From: Pseudomonadota bacterium
Lineage (GTDB): Bacteria > Pseudomonadota > Alphaproteobacteria > Rhizobiales > Xanthobacteraceae
Length of the DNA: 64,000 nucleotides
Assembly: GCA_023422775.1 (NCBI GenBank)
Contig: JAFAGM010000042.1
Location: forward strand, 1 to 64,000
Direction: 5' to 3'
Shown here: positions 6,699 to 15,206 of the stretch, in pieces
How positions within the stretch are numbered: the stretch's first letter is position 1
How the letters are laid out: each line of letters starts with the position of its first letter
Made by a program: the position numbers and the translations under genes
Notes under the pieces: generated by a model
The model's database searches: none
Seen by the model: the letters and a program-made list of their open reading frames with translations, nothing else
Told to the model about the DNA's origin: nothing

Positions 6699-8888
6699 AT
6701 GACACGTTCGCCGTGCCTTGATGTTGCTTGCCGTTTTTTCTCCGAGAATGTCGCTGCTCAACAACCTCGCACCGCGCGACTTGCGCAGGCTGCGATTGCG
6801 ATCGGGATGGGTCTGGCGCTCTCGTGTGGCGACGTGCTGGCGCAGAATGCCGCCAAGGGGTCGCCCGATCACATCAAGGCCGTCACTTCGGCGGTCGATG
6901 CCGCTTCGATCAAGGCCAACACCGCGACGTCGAACGATTGGCCTACCATCGGTCTCGATTACGCCGAAACCCGTTTCAGCAAGCTCAACAAGATCAATGC
7001 AGACAACGTCAAGCAACTCGGGCTGGTGTGGAGCTATCCGCTCGAGTCGTCCCGTGGAGTCGAGGCGACGCCCGTCGTGGTCGACGGCATCATGTATCAG
7101 ACTGCGTCATGGAGCGTGGTGCACGCCATCGACGCACGCACCGGAAAGCGGCTCTGGACCTATGATCCGAAGATCGATCGAGAGAAGGGCTATCGCGGAT
7201 GCTGCGACGTCGTCAATCGCGGCGTCGCGCTCTGGAAGGGCAAGGTGTTCGTCGGCGCGTATGACGGCCGGCTGATCGCACTCGACGCCGTCACCGGCAA
7301 GGTGGTCTGGGAAAAGGACACGGTCGTCAGCAAGGAACACTCCTACACCATCACGGGAGCGCCGCGCGTGTTCAACGGCAAGGTGGTGATCGGCAATGGC
7401 GGCGCGGAATACGGCGCACGCGGCTACGTCACCGCCTATGACGCGGAAACCGGCAATCAGGCCTGGCGCTGGTACACCGTGCCCGGCGATCCGTCAAAGC
7501 CCTTCGAGGATGAATCGATGGCGGCAGCGGCCAAGACCTGGGATCCAGCCGGAAAATACTGGATCAACGGCGGCGGCGGCACGGCGTGGGACACCATCAC
7601 CTTCGATCCCGATCTGAACCTGGTCTATATCGGCACCGGCAACGGCTCGCCGTGGAATCAGAAAATCCGCAGTCCCTCCGGCGGCGACAACCTCTATCTG
7701 TCATCGATCGTCGCGCTGCACGCGGACACCGGAAAGTACGCCTGGCATTACCAGGAAACGCCTGGCGACCATTGGGACTATACCGCCACCCAGCCGATGA
7801 TCCTGGCCGACATCAACATCGACGGCGCGCCGCGAAAGGTGATCCTGCACGCGCCGAAGAACGGCTTCTTCTTCGTCATCGACCGCACCAACGGCAAGTT
7901 CATCTCGGCAAAAAACTTCGTCGACGTGAACTGGGCGACCGGCTACGACGCCAATGGCCGGCCGATCGAGGTAAAGCAGGCGCGCGAGGATGCTGCGTAT
8001 GACAGCATCCCCGGCCCGTTCGGGGCGCACAACTGGCATCCGATGTCGTTCAATCCGCAGACCGGTCTGGTGTATCTGCCGGCACAGGGCGTGCCTCTCA
8101 ACCTCACCCCGGAAAAGGCTCTGACTCATAATGCGCCGACGCCCGGCAAGTTCGCCGCTGTGGCCGGCTGGAACGTCGGCTTCGTGCTGAACGGCGAGCC
8201 GCCAAAGAATCCGGCGTTCGGACGGCTGCTGGCGTGGGATCCGGTCAAGCAGAAGGAAGCCTGGCGCGTCGAACACGTGGCGCCGTGGAACGGCGGCACA
8301 CTGACGACGGCCGGCAATCTGGTGTTCCAGGGTACCGCCGACGGACGGTTCGTCGCCTACAACGCCACCACGGGCGAAAAGCTCTGGGAGTCTCCGACCG
8401 GAACGGGCGTGGTGGCCGCCGCCTCGACGTACATGCTCGATGGACAGCAGTACGTTTCGATCGCGGTCGGCTGGGGCGGCGTGTTCGGAATTTCGCAGCG
8501 CGTGACCGAGCTGCAAAGTCCCGGCACGGTCTATACTTTCGCGATCGGCGGCAAGACGCCGCTGCCGGCCTTCGTGAAGTACCAGACCGAAGGGCTGCTG
8601 AAGGGCGTGAAGTACGATCCGAAAGACGTCCCTGAAGGCACTGCGATCTATGTCGCCGCTTGCGCGCAATGTCATGGCGTGCCCGGCGTCGACAAGGGCG
8701 GGAACGTCAGAAACCTCGGCTACGTCTCGACCGAGACCATCGCCAACCTCAGGGATTTCGTATTCGAGGGACCGTTCCGCGATCGGGGCATGCCTGATTT
8801 CACCGGCAAGCTGAAGGAAGAGGACATACCGAAACTGCAGGCGTTCATCCAGGGTACCGCCGACGCAATTCGCCCGAAGAGCAACTAG
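6699..8888 (+). CDS. PQQ-dependent quinohaemoprotein alcohol dehydrogenase
   Basis: A periplasmic alcohol dehydrogenase of the soluble quinohaemoprotein type: an eight-bladed PQQ propeller fused to a C-terminal cytochrome c. The 729 residues begin with a long signal peptide ending near VLAQ. The vicinal disulphide GCCD (C168-C169) and the calcium-ligand region TGNGSPWN are present. The catalytic aspartate is in HWDYT (D360). Haem is bound by CAQCH (C655, C658, H659), with a likely axial M698 in RGMPDF. The residue two after D360 is threonine, not the aspartate of lanthanide (XoxF-type) enzymes, which points to a calcium enzyme. Start: GGGAGG ahead of ATG 6699. No pqq biosynthesis genes are in the window. 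Confidence 0.93.
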   Translation: MTRSPCLDVACRFFSENVAAQQPRTARLAQAAIAIGMGLALSCGDVLAQNAAKGSPDHIKAVTSAVDAASIKANTATSNDWPTIGLDYAETRFSKLNKINADNVKQLGLVWSYPLESSRGVEATPVVVDGIMYQTASWSVVHAIDARTGKRLWTYDPKIDREKGYRGCCDVVNRGVALWKGKVFVGAYDGRLIALDAVTGKVVWEKDTVVSKEHSYTITGAPRVFNGKVVIGNGGAEYGARGYVTAYDAETGNQAWRWYTVPGDPSKPFEDESMAAAAKTWDPAGKYWINGGGGTAWDTITFDPDLNLVYIGTGNGSPWNQKIRSPSGGDNLYLSSIVALHADTGKYAWHYQETPGDHWDYTATQPMILADINIDGAPRKVILHAPKNGFFFVIDRTNGKFISAKNFVDVNWATGYDANGRPIEVKQAREDAAYDSIPGPFGAHNWHPMSFNPQTGLVYLPAQGVPLNLTPEKALTHNAPTPGKFAAVAGWNVGFVLNGEPPKNPAFGRLLAWDPVKQKEAWRVEHVAPWNGGTLTTAGNLVFQGTADGRFVAYNATTGEKLWESPTGTGVVAAASTYMLDGQQYVSIAVGWGGVFGISQRVTELQSPGTVYTFAIGGKTPLPAFVKYQTEGLLKGVKYDPKDVPEGTAIYVAACAQCHGVPGVDKGGNVRNLGYVSTETIANLRDFVFEGPFRDRGMPDFTGKLKEEDIPKLQAFIQGTADAIRPKSN

Positions 8889-8900
8889 CGGTCCTGGAGG

Positions 8901-9063
8901 CTGATTCAAAAAGCAGCGCGCAAGATCGGAGATTTTTGAACTCGTCATGCCCGGCCCAGTGCCGGGCATCCACGTCTTTGCGACAACGAGCGAGAAAGAC
9001 GTGAGCCAGAGAGACTTGAGCGAGAAAGACTTGGATGGCCGGGACAAGCCCGGCCATGACGAA
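8901..9063. repeat. Dispersed intergenic repeat (REP-like) with internal 15-bp minisatellite
   Basis: CTCGTCATGCCCGGC at 8941 is answered by GGCCGGGACAAGCCCGGCC and ATGACGA near 9035-9063, giving a long imperfect palindrome. A related element lies at 22607-22724. Inside, three 15-bp units starting GAGC (8988-9002, 9003-9017, 9018-9032) are tandemly repeated. On the minus strand it would encode a MAGLVPAI peptide, a familiar spurious translation of such repeats. It separates the convergent PQQ dehydrogenase and DUF1269 genes. Confidence 0.75.
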
Positions 9064-9112
9064 AAGTGAGTGACACCGCAGACCGGTGTAACGGGTCTCC
9101 ACGAGGCCGCGG

Positions 9113-9616
9113 CTAGCCCGGTATCGCTGCCTTGGCCTCTGCCAGCGCTGCCCGCAAGGCGGCTTCCTTGGTGTGATCGAGCGACGTCTTCATCACCGTG
9201 CCGCCTTCGCCCTTGAGTCTCTCAAGGACCTTGTCTGCTGTGACCTTGCGCACCAGCACGAACAGCGCCGCCGTACCGGGCGCAATCGCAGCCGCCGTTT
9301 CCTTCATCCACTTGTCGTTGATGCCGAGGTCGGTCAAAGCCCCGCCAAGCGCGCCGGAGGCCGCGCCCACCGCGGCGCCAACCAGCGGCATCAGGAAGAT
9401 CAGGCCAACGAGCGTGCCCCAGAAGGTGCCGGAAACCGCACCGGTCGTCGTCATGTTGATCATCTGATTCAGCTTGATGCTGCCCTGAGCGTCCTTCACG
9501 GCGACCACCGCATCGTCCAGCTCGAGCAGATATTCCTTCTGCATTGCCAGCAGCTTCTGACGGACTTCCTCCGCCTTTTCTTCGGTCGGGAACGCGATCA
9601 CCACAAGGTCACTCAT
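9113..9616 (-). CDS. DUF1269 family membrane protein
   Basis: A 167-residue protein of the DUF1269 family, function unknown. The N-terminal part (DLVVIAFPTEEKAEEVRQKLL) is an alpha/beta domain of the kind found in these proteins. It is followed by a glycine/alanine-rich membrane hairpin (SGTFWGTLVGLIFLMPLVGAA and VGAASGALGGALTDLGI). The C-terminal half has ALFVLVRKVTADKVLERL and GGTVMKTSL. ATG 9616 was chosen over the GTG three codons earlier because GGAG lies eight bases before it. It is convergent with the PQQ dehydrogenase. Confidence 0.88.
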   Translation of the reverse strand: MSDLVVIAFPTEEKAEEVRQKLLAMQKEYLLELDDAVVAVKDAQGSIKLNQMINMTTTGAVSGTFWGTLVGLIFLMPLVGAAVGAASGALGGALTDLGINDKWMKETAAAIAPGTAALFVLVRKVTADKVLERLKGEGGTVMKTSLDHTKEAALRAALAEAKAAIPG

Positions 9617-9708
9617 TTTCGACACTCCAGTTTTGACGGGTCACGATGGCCGATCTTCGCGGGAACGGCGGCAGGTTTCAGGACCGGACCGCTGTTACCG
9701 CGCTATAT

Positions 9709-9892
9709 TCAATATCCATACTGGCCCGGGCAGACCCAGGCGCCGTAGGAATTGTATTAGCAGCGGCTCCCGTAGGCGCCGCCACAATAGCCGTAGGCTC
9801 CCGCCGCCGCGCCGCGCGAACGCGTCATCCGGGATCATGCTGGCGGCGACTACAACGATTGCCGCCAAAGCAGCGAGGGCACAACGAACCAT
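9709..9892 (-). pseudogene. Frameshifted small exported Gly/Tyr-rich protein
   Basis: ATG 9892 opens MVRCALAALAAIVVVAASMIPDDAFAR, a clean signal peptide, but the frame then turns into an arginine/leucine-rich sequence. The next frame gives GAYGYCGGAYGSRC, a stop, then YNSYGAWVCPGQYGY and a final stop. That is the composition expected of the small Gly/Tyr-rich secreted proteins common in Bradyrhizobium. One frameshift near the signal cleavage site and one internal stop separate it from an intact gene. The alternative, a real 66-residue product in the first frame, seems less likely. Confidence 0.45.
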
Positions 9893-10103
9893 GGCCCGCC
9901 GGTTGGGTGTCGCGCATTGGGATTCCATTTCTGGCGCAGCCGCAGCGACCCGCCCCCGGTGACATCCTTTTACGCTCGTGCAAGCCGACGTTGAGCTAGA
10001 TCAACAATCCTGCTGCCTTGCCTGCCGCCTTGGATCGCATCCGGGCGATGTTGGCTCAGCAAAGCAAATGATTGGCGTCCCCTTGCCGCCACTGTGCCGG
10101 GAA

Positions 10104-10184
10104 TTACAGGTTGATGATATGAATGCTGATCGCCAGCAGGACGGCGATGCTCAAGGCCACAATGAACAAGAAGAATTTTCCCAC
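10104..10184 (-). CDS. 26-residue single-pass membrane peptide
   Basis: GTG 10184 is preceded by GGGAGGG with an eight-base spacer, the ideal Shine-Dalgarno arrangement, and opens a frame coding for MGKFFLFIVALSIAVLLAI followed by SIHIINL. Nearly the whole peptide is one transmembrane helix with a single lysine near the N-terminus. There is no other gene on this strand between the downstream pseudogene and the terminator at 10263-10293. Function unknown; called from ribosome site and composition only. Confidence 0.55.
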   Translation of the reverse strand: MGKFFLFIVALSIAVLLAISIHIINL

Positions 10185-10262
10185 GATCGTGCCCTCCCGC
10201 GGACCCTAACGCCCGGCCGGCGGAATGGTTCGTTGAGCGGGCGAGTCCTGTGCGGCTCCCCG

Positions 10263-10293
10263 AAAAAAGGCCCGCCATCGTGGCGGGCCTTTT
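10263..10293 (-). terminator. Bidirectional intrinsic terminator after the PRC-barrel gene
   Basis: AAGGCCCGCCA, loop TCG and TGGCGGGCCTT form a perfect 11-bp stem flanked by A6 on the left and T4 on the right. It sits 23 bases after the stop of the PRC-barrel gene and works in that orientation with a six-U tail. Confidence 0.85.
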
Positions 10294-10315
10294 CGATGTC
10301 GGTTCCTGCCGGAGC

Positions 10316-10675
10316 TCAGATCGCGACGCCGTAATAATCGTTGACGGAGCGGGCCCTGGTCGGGTCACCCCAGTTCCAGGCATTGTCGTTACCATAGTGC
10401 GGCGCGTCCTTGAGCTGGCTTTCGGTCACGCCGGTAACGTAGCCGCCGAGCGAAGTGTCATATTTCAGAGACTGCCAGGGCAGCGGATAGTGGTCGTCTC
10501 CGATGCCGAGAAAGCCGCCAAAAGAGAGTACGGCGTAGGACACCCTGCCGCTCATCTTGTCGATCATGACGCGCTCGATCGAACCGATCTTGTTCCGGTC
10601 GGCGCCATAGACCGCGGTTCCCTCGACCTTGTCGCTGCCGATCAGGTTGCCGGTTTCGTTCGCTTCCAAAGACAT
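10316..10675 (-). CDS. PRC-barrel domain protein
   Basis: A 119-residue protein whose central part (NLIGSDKVEGTAVYGADR, IGSIERVMIDKMSGRVSYAVLSFGG) is a PRC-barrel beta domain. It is followed by the usual LPWQSLKYDTSLGGY and a C-terminal WNWGDPTRARSVNDYYG tail seen in rhizobial members. Such proteins are often stress-induced; molecular function is unknown. GGAGGAGA lies seven bases ahead of ATG 10675. An EcfG-type promoter is visible 34-58 bases upstream and an intrinsic terminator follows, so it is a single-gene unit. Confidence 0.9.
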   Translation of the reverse strand: MSLEANETGNLIGSDKVEGTAVYGADRNKIGSIERVMIDKMSGRVSYAVLSFGGFLGIGDDHYPLPWQSLKYDTSLGGYVTGVTESQLKDAPHYGNDNAWNWGDPTRARSVNDYYGVAI

Positions 10676-10708
10676 GAGTTTCTCCTCCAAATGGGATGGA
10701 GAAAGGAA

Positions 10709-10733
10709 AACAGGAGGTGAGGGGGATTGTTCC
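10709..10733 (-). promoter_or_regulatory. EcfG-type general-stress promoter of the PRC-barrel gene
   Basis: On the minus strand GGAAC (10729-10733), 16 bases and TGTT (10709-10712) approximate the alphaproteobacterial sigma-EcfG consensus GGAAC-N16/17-CGTT. The predicted leader is about 27 bases. Confidence 0.5.
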
Positions 10734-10867
10734 TGACAGCGAGGGCTACGCATCGACGCAGCGCCGCCGCCGTGAATCGAGCGGAAGGTTCCTGTTTCAG
10801 GCGCAGACTTCCTGCAGACGCCACCTGATCGACGCGCGGCCGCCGCGACCAGCCGATGCGCGGAGGC

Positions 10868-11722
10868 TCACCTCAACGGGCCGCCGAATGCTCCCCGGTG
10901 TTCTTCGGAGAACACGTGCGCATAAAGGTTGGCTATCCACTGCTTGCCTTCCTGGGTCACTCGCAAATAGCGGAGCGCATCGCCGATATAGGGCCGCACC
11001 ATCTTCCAGAAGAATGCAGGGTACGCCGCCCGCAGGTCGTCCGGCGTCTGAAATCCGCGCTTCCCGGCCTCGCCGGTCTCCCGAAACTCGGCAAACAATG
11101 CCGAAGTCTTGCGCAGGTAGCCGATGTCGGCCAATTGGCCGATCAGGTCCGCGGCACGCAGCAGTCCCGGATAATCCGCCGTGCTTGGATGCTGCTCGTT
11201 CTCCGGTACCGGAAAACGCGTGTGCTCGATGTTTGCCTCGATCTCTCCCGTATCGATGTGGGTCAGGCTCTTCCTGCCGAAGCGCTCACGGACGAACAGT
11301 TTGGATCGCGCGACATGATAGGGGGTCAGGCTTGCGTCGGTAGCGCCTGCGGCTATCGGCACGAGCTCGCCGTTCTCGCCGCAGACATAATGCCCGTCAC
11401 GGTCCCCCCGGCATACGCCGCGCACATAGCCGATGTCGTGACACAGGAGGGAGATCATGAAGTGGAGCCAGTCGCGCGGGGTAACCCCGCCCTCGCTGGT
11501 GTGCTTTCCAAGCAGGATCTCCTGACCGACCAGGGTCACCATGATGGTGTGGTTCATGTCGTGGTAGGCGGCGTCACTGTTGGCGATATTTTCGAGCGCG
11601 AGCCGGCCGACGAACCCGATGATATCAGGGTAGGCCGGCTCAAGCACGCCGTAGATCTGGCCGTACTTTCCCTTGAGCTCCCCGACAAAGGCGTCGATGA
11701 CGATTTCAGTAGGATTGAACAT
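10868..11722 (-). CDS. HD-domain metal-dependent phosphohydrolase-like protein
   Basis: A 284-residue protein with the HD-superfamily metal motif: an upstream histidine in YHDMNHT, then the HD doublet in LLCHDIGYVRG, and further conserved residues in EANIEHTRFP and LLRAADLIGQLAD. HD proteins hydrolyse phosphoesters (nucleotides or cyclic dinucleotides); the substrate here cannot be told. The frame is open 53 codons upstream, but MFNPTEIVIDAFVGEL is the natural start (AGGGG before ATG 11722). It lies downstream of the MarR-HlyD pair, separated from it by 155 bases, and probably has its own transcript. Confidence 0.75.
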   Translation of the reverse strand: MFNPTEIVIDAFVGELKGKYGQIYGVLEPAYPDIIGFVGRLALENIANSDAAYHDMNHTIMVTLVGQEILLGKHTSEGGVTPRDWLHFMISLLCHDIGYVRGVCRGDRDGHYVCGENGELVPIAAGATDASLTPYHVARSKLFVRERFGRKSLTHIDTGEIEANIEHTRFPVPENEQHPSTADYPGLLRAADLIGQLADIGYLRKTSALFAEFRETGEAGKRGFQTPDDLRAAYPAFFWKMVRPYIGDALRYLRVTQEGKQWIANLYAHVFSEEHRGAFGGPLR

Positions 11723-11877
11723 GGTCGCCCCTGCTGTACCGGCCGGGTGTCGATGCCACGGCCGGAAACCAACTCGATAAGGGGAGCGTAACCGTTTTCG
11801 CGTGCACCGGCTATTGGCCGGTGGCGCCATTTCACGGCGATCGGCAGAACGGCGGCGCCGAGGAATCGTGACGATGG

Positions 11878-12957
11878 TCACTCCGCCTTGCGCGCCTCTT
11901 GCGGTTGCGGCCGTGCGGCAATGGCGGCGCCGTTGCCGAAGATGCTGGCGAGGCTTCGGGTGCGACCGGTGTCGATGCTGACATAGGCGGTCATGCCGGC
12001 ACGCAGGGGCGGCTCGCCGGGACGTTCGAGCAATTGCAGCCGAACCGGCAGCCGCTGCACGACCTTCACCCAGTTTCCCGAAGCGTTCTGCGCCGGCAGG
12101 ATCGCGAACTCGGCGCCGGTCGCCGGGCTGATGCTCTCGACCTCGGCATCCCAGGTGATGTCTGGATGCATGTCGAGCACGACCTTCGCCTTCTGTCCGA
12201 CGGTGACGTAGGTGAGGTCGGTCTCCTTGAAATTGGCCTCCAGCCAGGGCCGGCGGTCGGCCACCATGGCAAACAGCGATGTCTGCGCCTTGACCTGCTC
12301 GCCGAGCTGGAGCTTGAAATTGACGACGACCCCGGCGCGCGGCGCCTTGATCTCGGTGTAGGCGAGGTCGAGCGCCGCGCGGTCGCGCAGCGCGAGTTTC
12401 TCGCGCACCGCGGCAAACGCGTCGGTCGGCCGGTCCGGTTTGCCGCCAAGCGCCGCCTCGACGCGGGCGATGCGCTGGTGCAGCACAGCGACGCGATCGA
12501 GCCCTTCCTGCTCCTCGCTGTTGGTCTGCTCGAGCTTGACGGCCGATGTCACGCCGCGTTCCGACAGATCGCGCGCCCGCTGTGCCTGCGCCTGCAGGAA
12601 CGTCAGCTTGTTCTCGGCCTCCCTGGTTTCGGCCCGGATCTCGCGCAGGTTCGCCTGCATCTGTTCGACGGCGGCGCGTGCGGAATCGACGTCGGCCTCG
12701 GCCTTGGCCAGCGCCAGCGCGTAAGGCGCGGGATCGAGGCGCACCAGCAACTCGCCTGCCTTGACGTTCGAATGGTCCCTGATCCGGACCTCGATGATGC
12801 GCCCCGGAATTTCGCTGGCGATCTGGGTGATGTCAGCCTTGACGAAGGCGTTCTCGGTGGTGACGTGGCGGCCGCCCTGCAGCCAGAAGCCGAGCGCGCC
12901 GACGACGATCAGCACGGGCACGCCAATGAGCGCCAGTTTTCGCTGCCGCGGCGTCAC
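11878..12957 (-). CDS. HlyD/EmrA-type membrane fusion protein
   Basis: The periplasmic adaptor of a multidrug efflux system. Its 359 residues contain an N-terminal membrane anchor (LALIGVPVLIVVGALGFWL), the EmrA signature TTENAFVKADITQIASEIPGRI (split: TTENAFVKAD, then IASEIPG), a long coiled-coil hairpin (about residues 80-190), the second lipoyl half IKAPRAGVVVNFKLQLGEQV and a beta-barrel end. It overlaps the upstream marR by four bases (ATGA). The divergent MFS gene at 13593 is the cognate transporter. An outer-membrane partner is not encoded nearby. Confidence 0.92.
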   Translation of the reverse strand: MTPRQRKLALIGVPVLIVVGALGFWLQGGRHVTTENAFVKADITQIASEIPGRIIEVRIRDHSNVKAGELLVRLDPAPYALALAKAEADVDSARAAVEQMQANLREIRAETREAENKLTFLQAQAQRARDLSERGVTSAVKLEQTNSEEQEGLDRVAVLHQRIARVEAALGGKPDRPTDAFAAVREKLALRDRAALDLAYTEIKAPRAGVVVNFKLQLGEQVKAQTSLFAMVADRRPWLEANFKETDLTYVTVGQKAKVVLDMHPDITWDAEVESISPATGAEFAILPAQNASGNWVKVVQRLPVRLQLLERPGEPPLRAGMTAYVSIDTGRTRSLASIFGNGAAIAARPQPQEARKAE

Positions 12958-13460
12958 GGCGCGATCCTCCCGTTACCGTTGAGGCGGCGCACCCCGCGCG
13001 AAGCGGGATTCGCACCCTTTGCCGGGGCGCCGGCGCCGGAGACCAGCGTCTCCTTGACGCGCTGCAGCAATGCGAAAAGCTGTTTGCTCTCCCGCGCGGA
13101 AAGGTCGGCCAGCGCGGTTTCGACGGTATCTTCGGCGACCCGCCAGATCCGCTTGTGCACGCGTTCGGCCTCTACCGTCAGGTAAACCCGCTTCACCCGC
13201 CTGTCGCCGGGCTCGCTGCGGCGCTCGACCCAGCCATTGGCCACGAGGCGGTCGATCATGCGGCCGGCGGTGGCCTTTTCGACCTCCATCATTTCGGCGA
13301 GTTCGGAATGCGACGCGCCGGGGCGGCGGTGCAGGCGCGTCAGCACCAGCCATTGGGCGCGGGTGATCCCGAGCCGGCGCACACGGCGGTCGAACTCCGT
13401 CCGCAGGAGGCGGGCGACATCCGAGATCACGACGCCAATGTATTCTTCGGTATTCGGCAT
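12954..13460 (-). CDS. MarR family transcriptional regulator
   Basis: A 168-residue winged-helix regulator, likely repressor of the efflux genes. The MarR fold is seen in RRLGITRAQWLVLTRLHRRPG, the recognition region SELAEMMEVEKATAGRMIDRL and the wing NGWVERRSEPGDRRVKRVYLT. A dimerisation helix follows, then a basic C-terminal extension. It precedes and overlaps the emrA-like gene and is divergent from the MFS transporter, the common arrangement for EmrR-like autoregulated units. A direct repeat in the shared intergenic region is a candidate operator. Confidence 0.92.
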   Translation of the reverse strand: MPNTEEYIGVVISDVARLLRTEFDRRVRRLGITRAQWLVLTRLHRRPGASHSELAEMMEVEKATAGRMIDRLVANGWVERRSEPGDRRVKRVYLTVEAERVHKRIWRVAEDTVETALADLSARESKQLFALLQRVKETLVSGAGAPAKGANPASRGVRRLNGNGRIAP

Positions 13461-13488
13461 GGCTGCGATTGTAGCCGCCGGGCAATTG

Positions 13489-13518
13489 GTAAGCCAGGCA
13501 ATTATCTAGTAAGCTAGG
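13489..13518. promoter_or_regulatory. Candidate MarR operator (direct repeat, 20-bp period)
   Basis: GTAAGCCAGG (13489-13498) and GTAAGCTAGG (13509-13518) differ by one base and are spaced by exactly 20 bp, two helical turns, in the divergent marR/MFS intergenic region. The second copy also lies in a short palindrome CTAG-TAAG-CTAG. Confidence 0.45.
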
Positions 13519-13592
13519 TTACAATCGGACAGCGGCGCTACCGCAAGGGAAGCCGAAGGAAACGCCAGAGGGATGCTGCAGGGGATCTTGGC

Positions 13593-15116
13593 TTGAGCTC
13601 CGCCGAAATCGACGCCGACGAAGCCGCCGGGTTCATGCCACCGGCGCAGCGTTATCTGACCATGGCGACCGTCGTTCTGGGCTCCTCGCTCTACGGCACC
13701 GCTCTGCTGACGACGTCGACCATCCTGCCGCAGATGCAGGGCGCGCTGTCGGCGACCCAGGACGAGATCGCCTGGGTGATGACCTTCAACATTCTCGCGA
13801 CCGCCGTGGTGACGCCGATGACCGGCTGGCTGGTGTCGCGTTTCGGCACCAGGCGCGTCGTGGTCTATTCGATCGGCTCCTTCACGCTGGCAACGCTTTT
13901 GTGCGGCATGTCGCAATCGCTTGAGATGCTGGTGCTCTGGCGCATTCTGCAGGGCGGGGCGGGCGCGCCGATCGTGCCGCTGTCGCAGTCGATCCTGTTC
14001 AATACGTTCCCGCGGCGCCAGCATACGATGGTGATGTCGATCTTCGGGATGGCGGTGGCAGTCGCGCCGGCGTTCGGTCCCGTGATCGGCGGCTATCTCG
14101 CCGAGACGTATAGCTGGCGCTGGTCATTCTACATGCTGGTGCCGATCGGCATCTGCGCCACCATCGGCATGCGCTGGACGCTGCCGCCGGACACCAGCCT
14201 CACCAGGGTGCGCTTCGACTGGACCGGCTTCATCGCGCTCGCCACGGCGCTGGCGGCCGTGCAACTGGTGCTCGCCCGCGGCGTGCGGCTGGACTGGTTC
14301 GATTCGATGGAGATCGTCATCGAGTGCCTGATCGCGGTCATCGCATTGTACATTTTCCTGGTGCACAGCCTGAGCACAAGCGAGCCGTTCCTGAACCTGA
14401 AGCTTCTGGCCGACCGCAACTATGCGATCGGGCTGGCGCTGGTGACGATCTACGGCATGCTGAATTTCACGCCGATGGTGCTCCTGCCGCCACTGCTGCA
14501 GCAGCAGGCCGGCTTTCCCGATACGCTGGTCGGGCAGGTGATCGGATGCCGCGGCGTCGGCATGCTGGTCGGATTCATGGCCGCCGGTTTCATGAGCCGG
14601 ATCGATCCGCGCATCAGCATGGCCTTCGGCTTCGGCCTGCAAACCGCGGCAGGGTTGTGGATGCTGACGTTCGATCTCAACGTCAGCATGGAAGTGCTCG
14701 TTCTCAACAGCGCCGTCCAGGGCTTTGCCGTCGGCGTCGTCTGGGTGCCGATCACGGCGGTGGCGTTCGGCACGCTGGATCCAAAGCACTACGCCGAGGC
14801 ATCGGCGGTGTTCCACCTGCTGCGCAACATCGGCTCCAGCTTCTTCATCTCGCTGTCGATCGCCGAGATCGTGCGCGCGTCCGGCGCCAATTACAGCCGA
14901 ATGACCGAGATGATCACGCCCTACAACCGGGCGCTGACGACGCCCGGCATAACCGGGGGATGGGTCTTCGATACGGTGCCGGGCCTTGCCAGGTTCGCAA
15001 GGGAAATCGCGCGCCAGTCGGCGATGATCGGGTACCTGAACGCATTCGCGATGTACACCGCGACATCGGCGCTCGCGGTGGTGTTCGCATTGATGGTCCG
15101 GCGGCGGCAGACGTGA
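13593..15116 (+). CDS. DHA2 family (EmrB/QacA-type) MFS efflux transporter
   Basis: A 507-residue drug:proton antiporter with the 14-helix DHA2 pattern. N-terminal motifs are YGTALLTTSTILPQMQGAL, DEIAWVMTFNILATAVVTPM and the motif-A-like loop GWLVSRFGTRRVVV; motif C is approximated by PAFGPVIGGYLAE. It would work with the divergent HlyD-type adaptor to export toxic compounds across the envelope. The start is TTG 13593 (MSSAEIDADE); the first ATG in frame is 13635, which would cost only 14 residues. Expression is probably controlled by the adjacent MarR protein. Confidence 0.92.
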   Translation: MSSAEIDADEAAGFMPPAQRYLTMATVVLGSSLYGTALLTTSTILPQMQGALSATQDEIAWVMTFNILATAVVTPMTGWLVSRFGTRRVVVYSIGSFTLATLLCGMSQSLEMLVLWRILQGGAGAPIVPLSQSILFNTFPRRQHTMVMSIFGMAVAVAPAFGPVIGGYLAETYSWRWSFYMLVPIGICATIGMRWTLPPDTSLTRVRFDWTGFIALATALAAVQLVLARGVRLDWFDSMEIVIECLIAVIALYIFLVHSLSTSEPFLNLKLLADRNYAIGLALVTIYGMLNFTPMVLLPPLLQQQAGFPDTLVGQVIGCRGVGMLVGFMAAGFMSRIDPRISMAFGFGLQTAAGLWMLTFDLNVSMEVLVLNSAVQGFAVGVVWVPITAVAFGTLDPKHYAEASAVFHLLRNIGSSFFISLSIAEIVRASGANYSRMTEMITPYNRALTTPGITGGWVFDTVPGLARFAREIARQSAMIGYLNAFAMYTATSALAVVFALMVRRRQT

Positions 15117-15180
15117 CATTATTCGTTTTCGCGTGAAGCGAATCCGGCGCGAATCTTGGCTTGTTTGCTATTGACTTCCG

Positions 15181-15204
15181 ATTATTTTGTAGTGACAAAA
15201 TAAT
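15181..15204. promoter_or_regulatory. Perfect palindrome ahead of brnT (candidate BrnA operator)
   Basis: ATTATTTTGT and ACAAAATAAT are perfect 10-bp arms around AGTG, ending two bases before the brnT ATG. TTGACT at 15171-15176 may be the -35 element. BrnT-BrnA complexes repress their own promoter in Brucella; this site fits that role. Confidence 0.65.
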
Positions 15205-15206
15205 CC

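Noticed and set aside
8845..9102. Minus-strand frame with a MAGLVPAI peptide
   Set aside because: It is a translation of the REP-like repeat, which produces the same peptide wherever it occurs.
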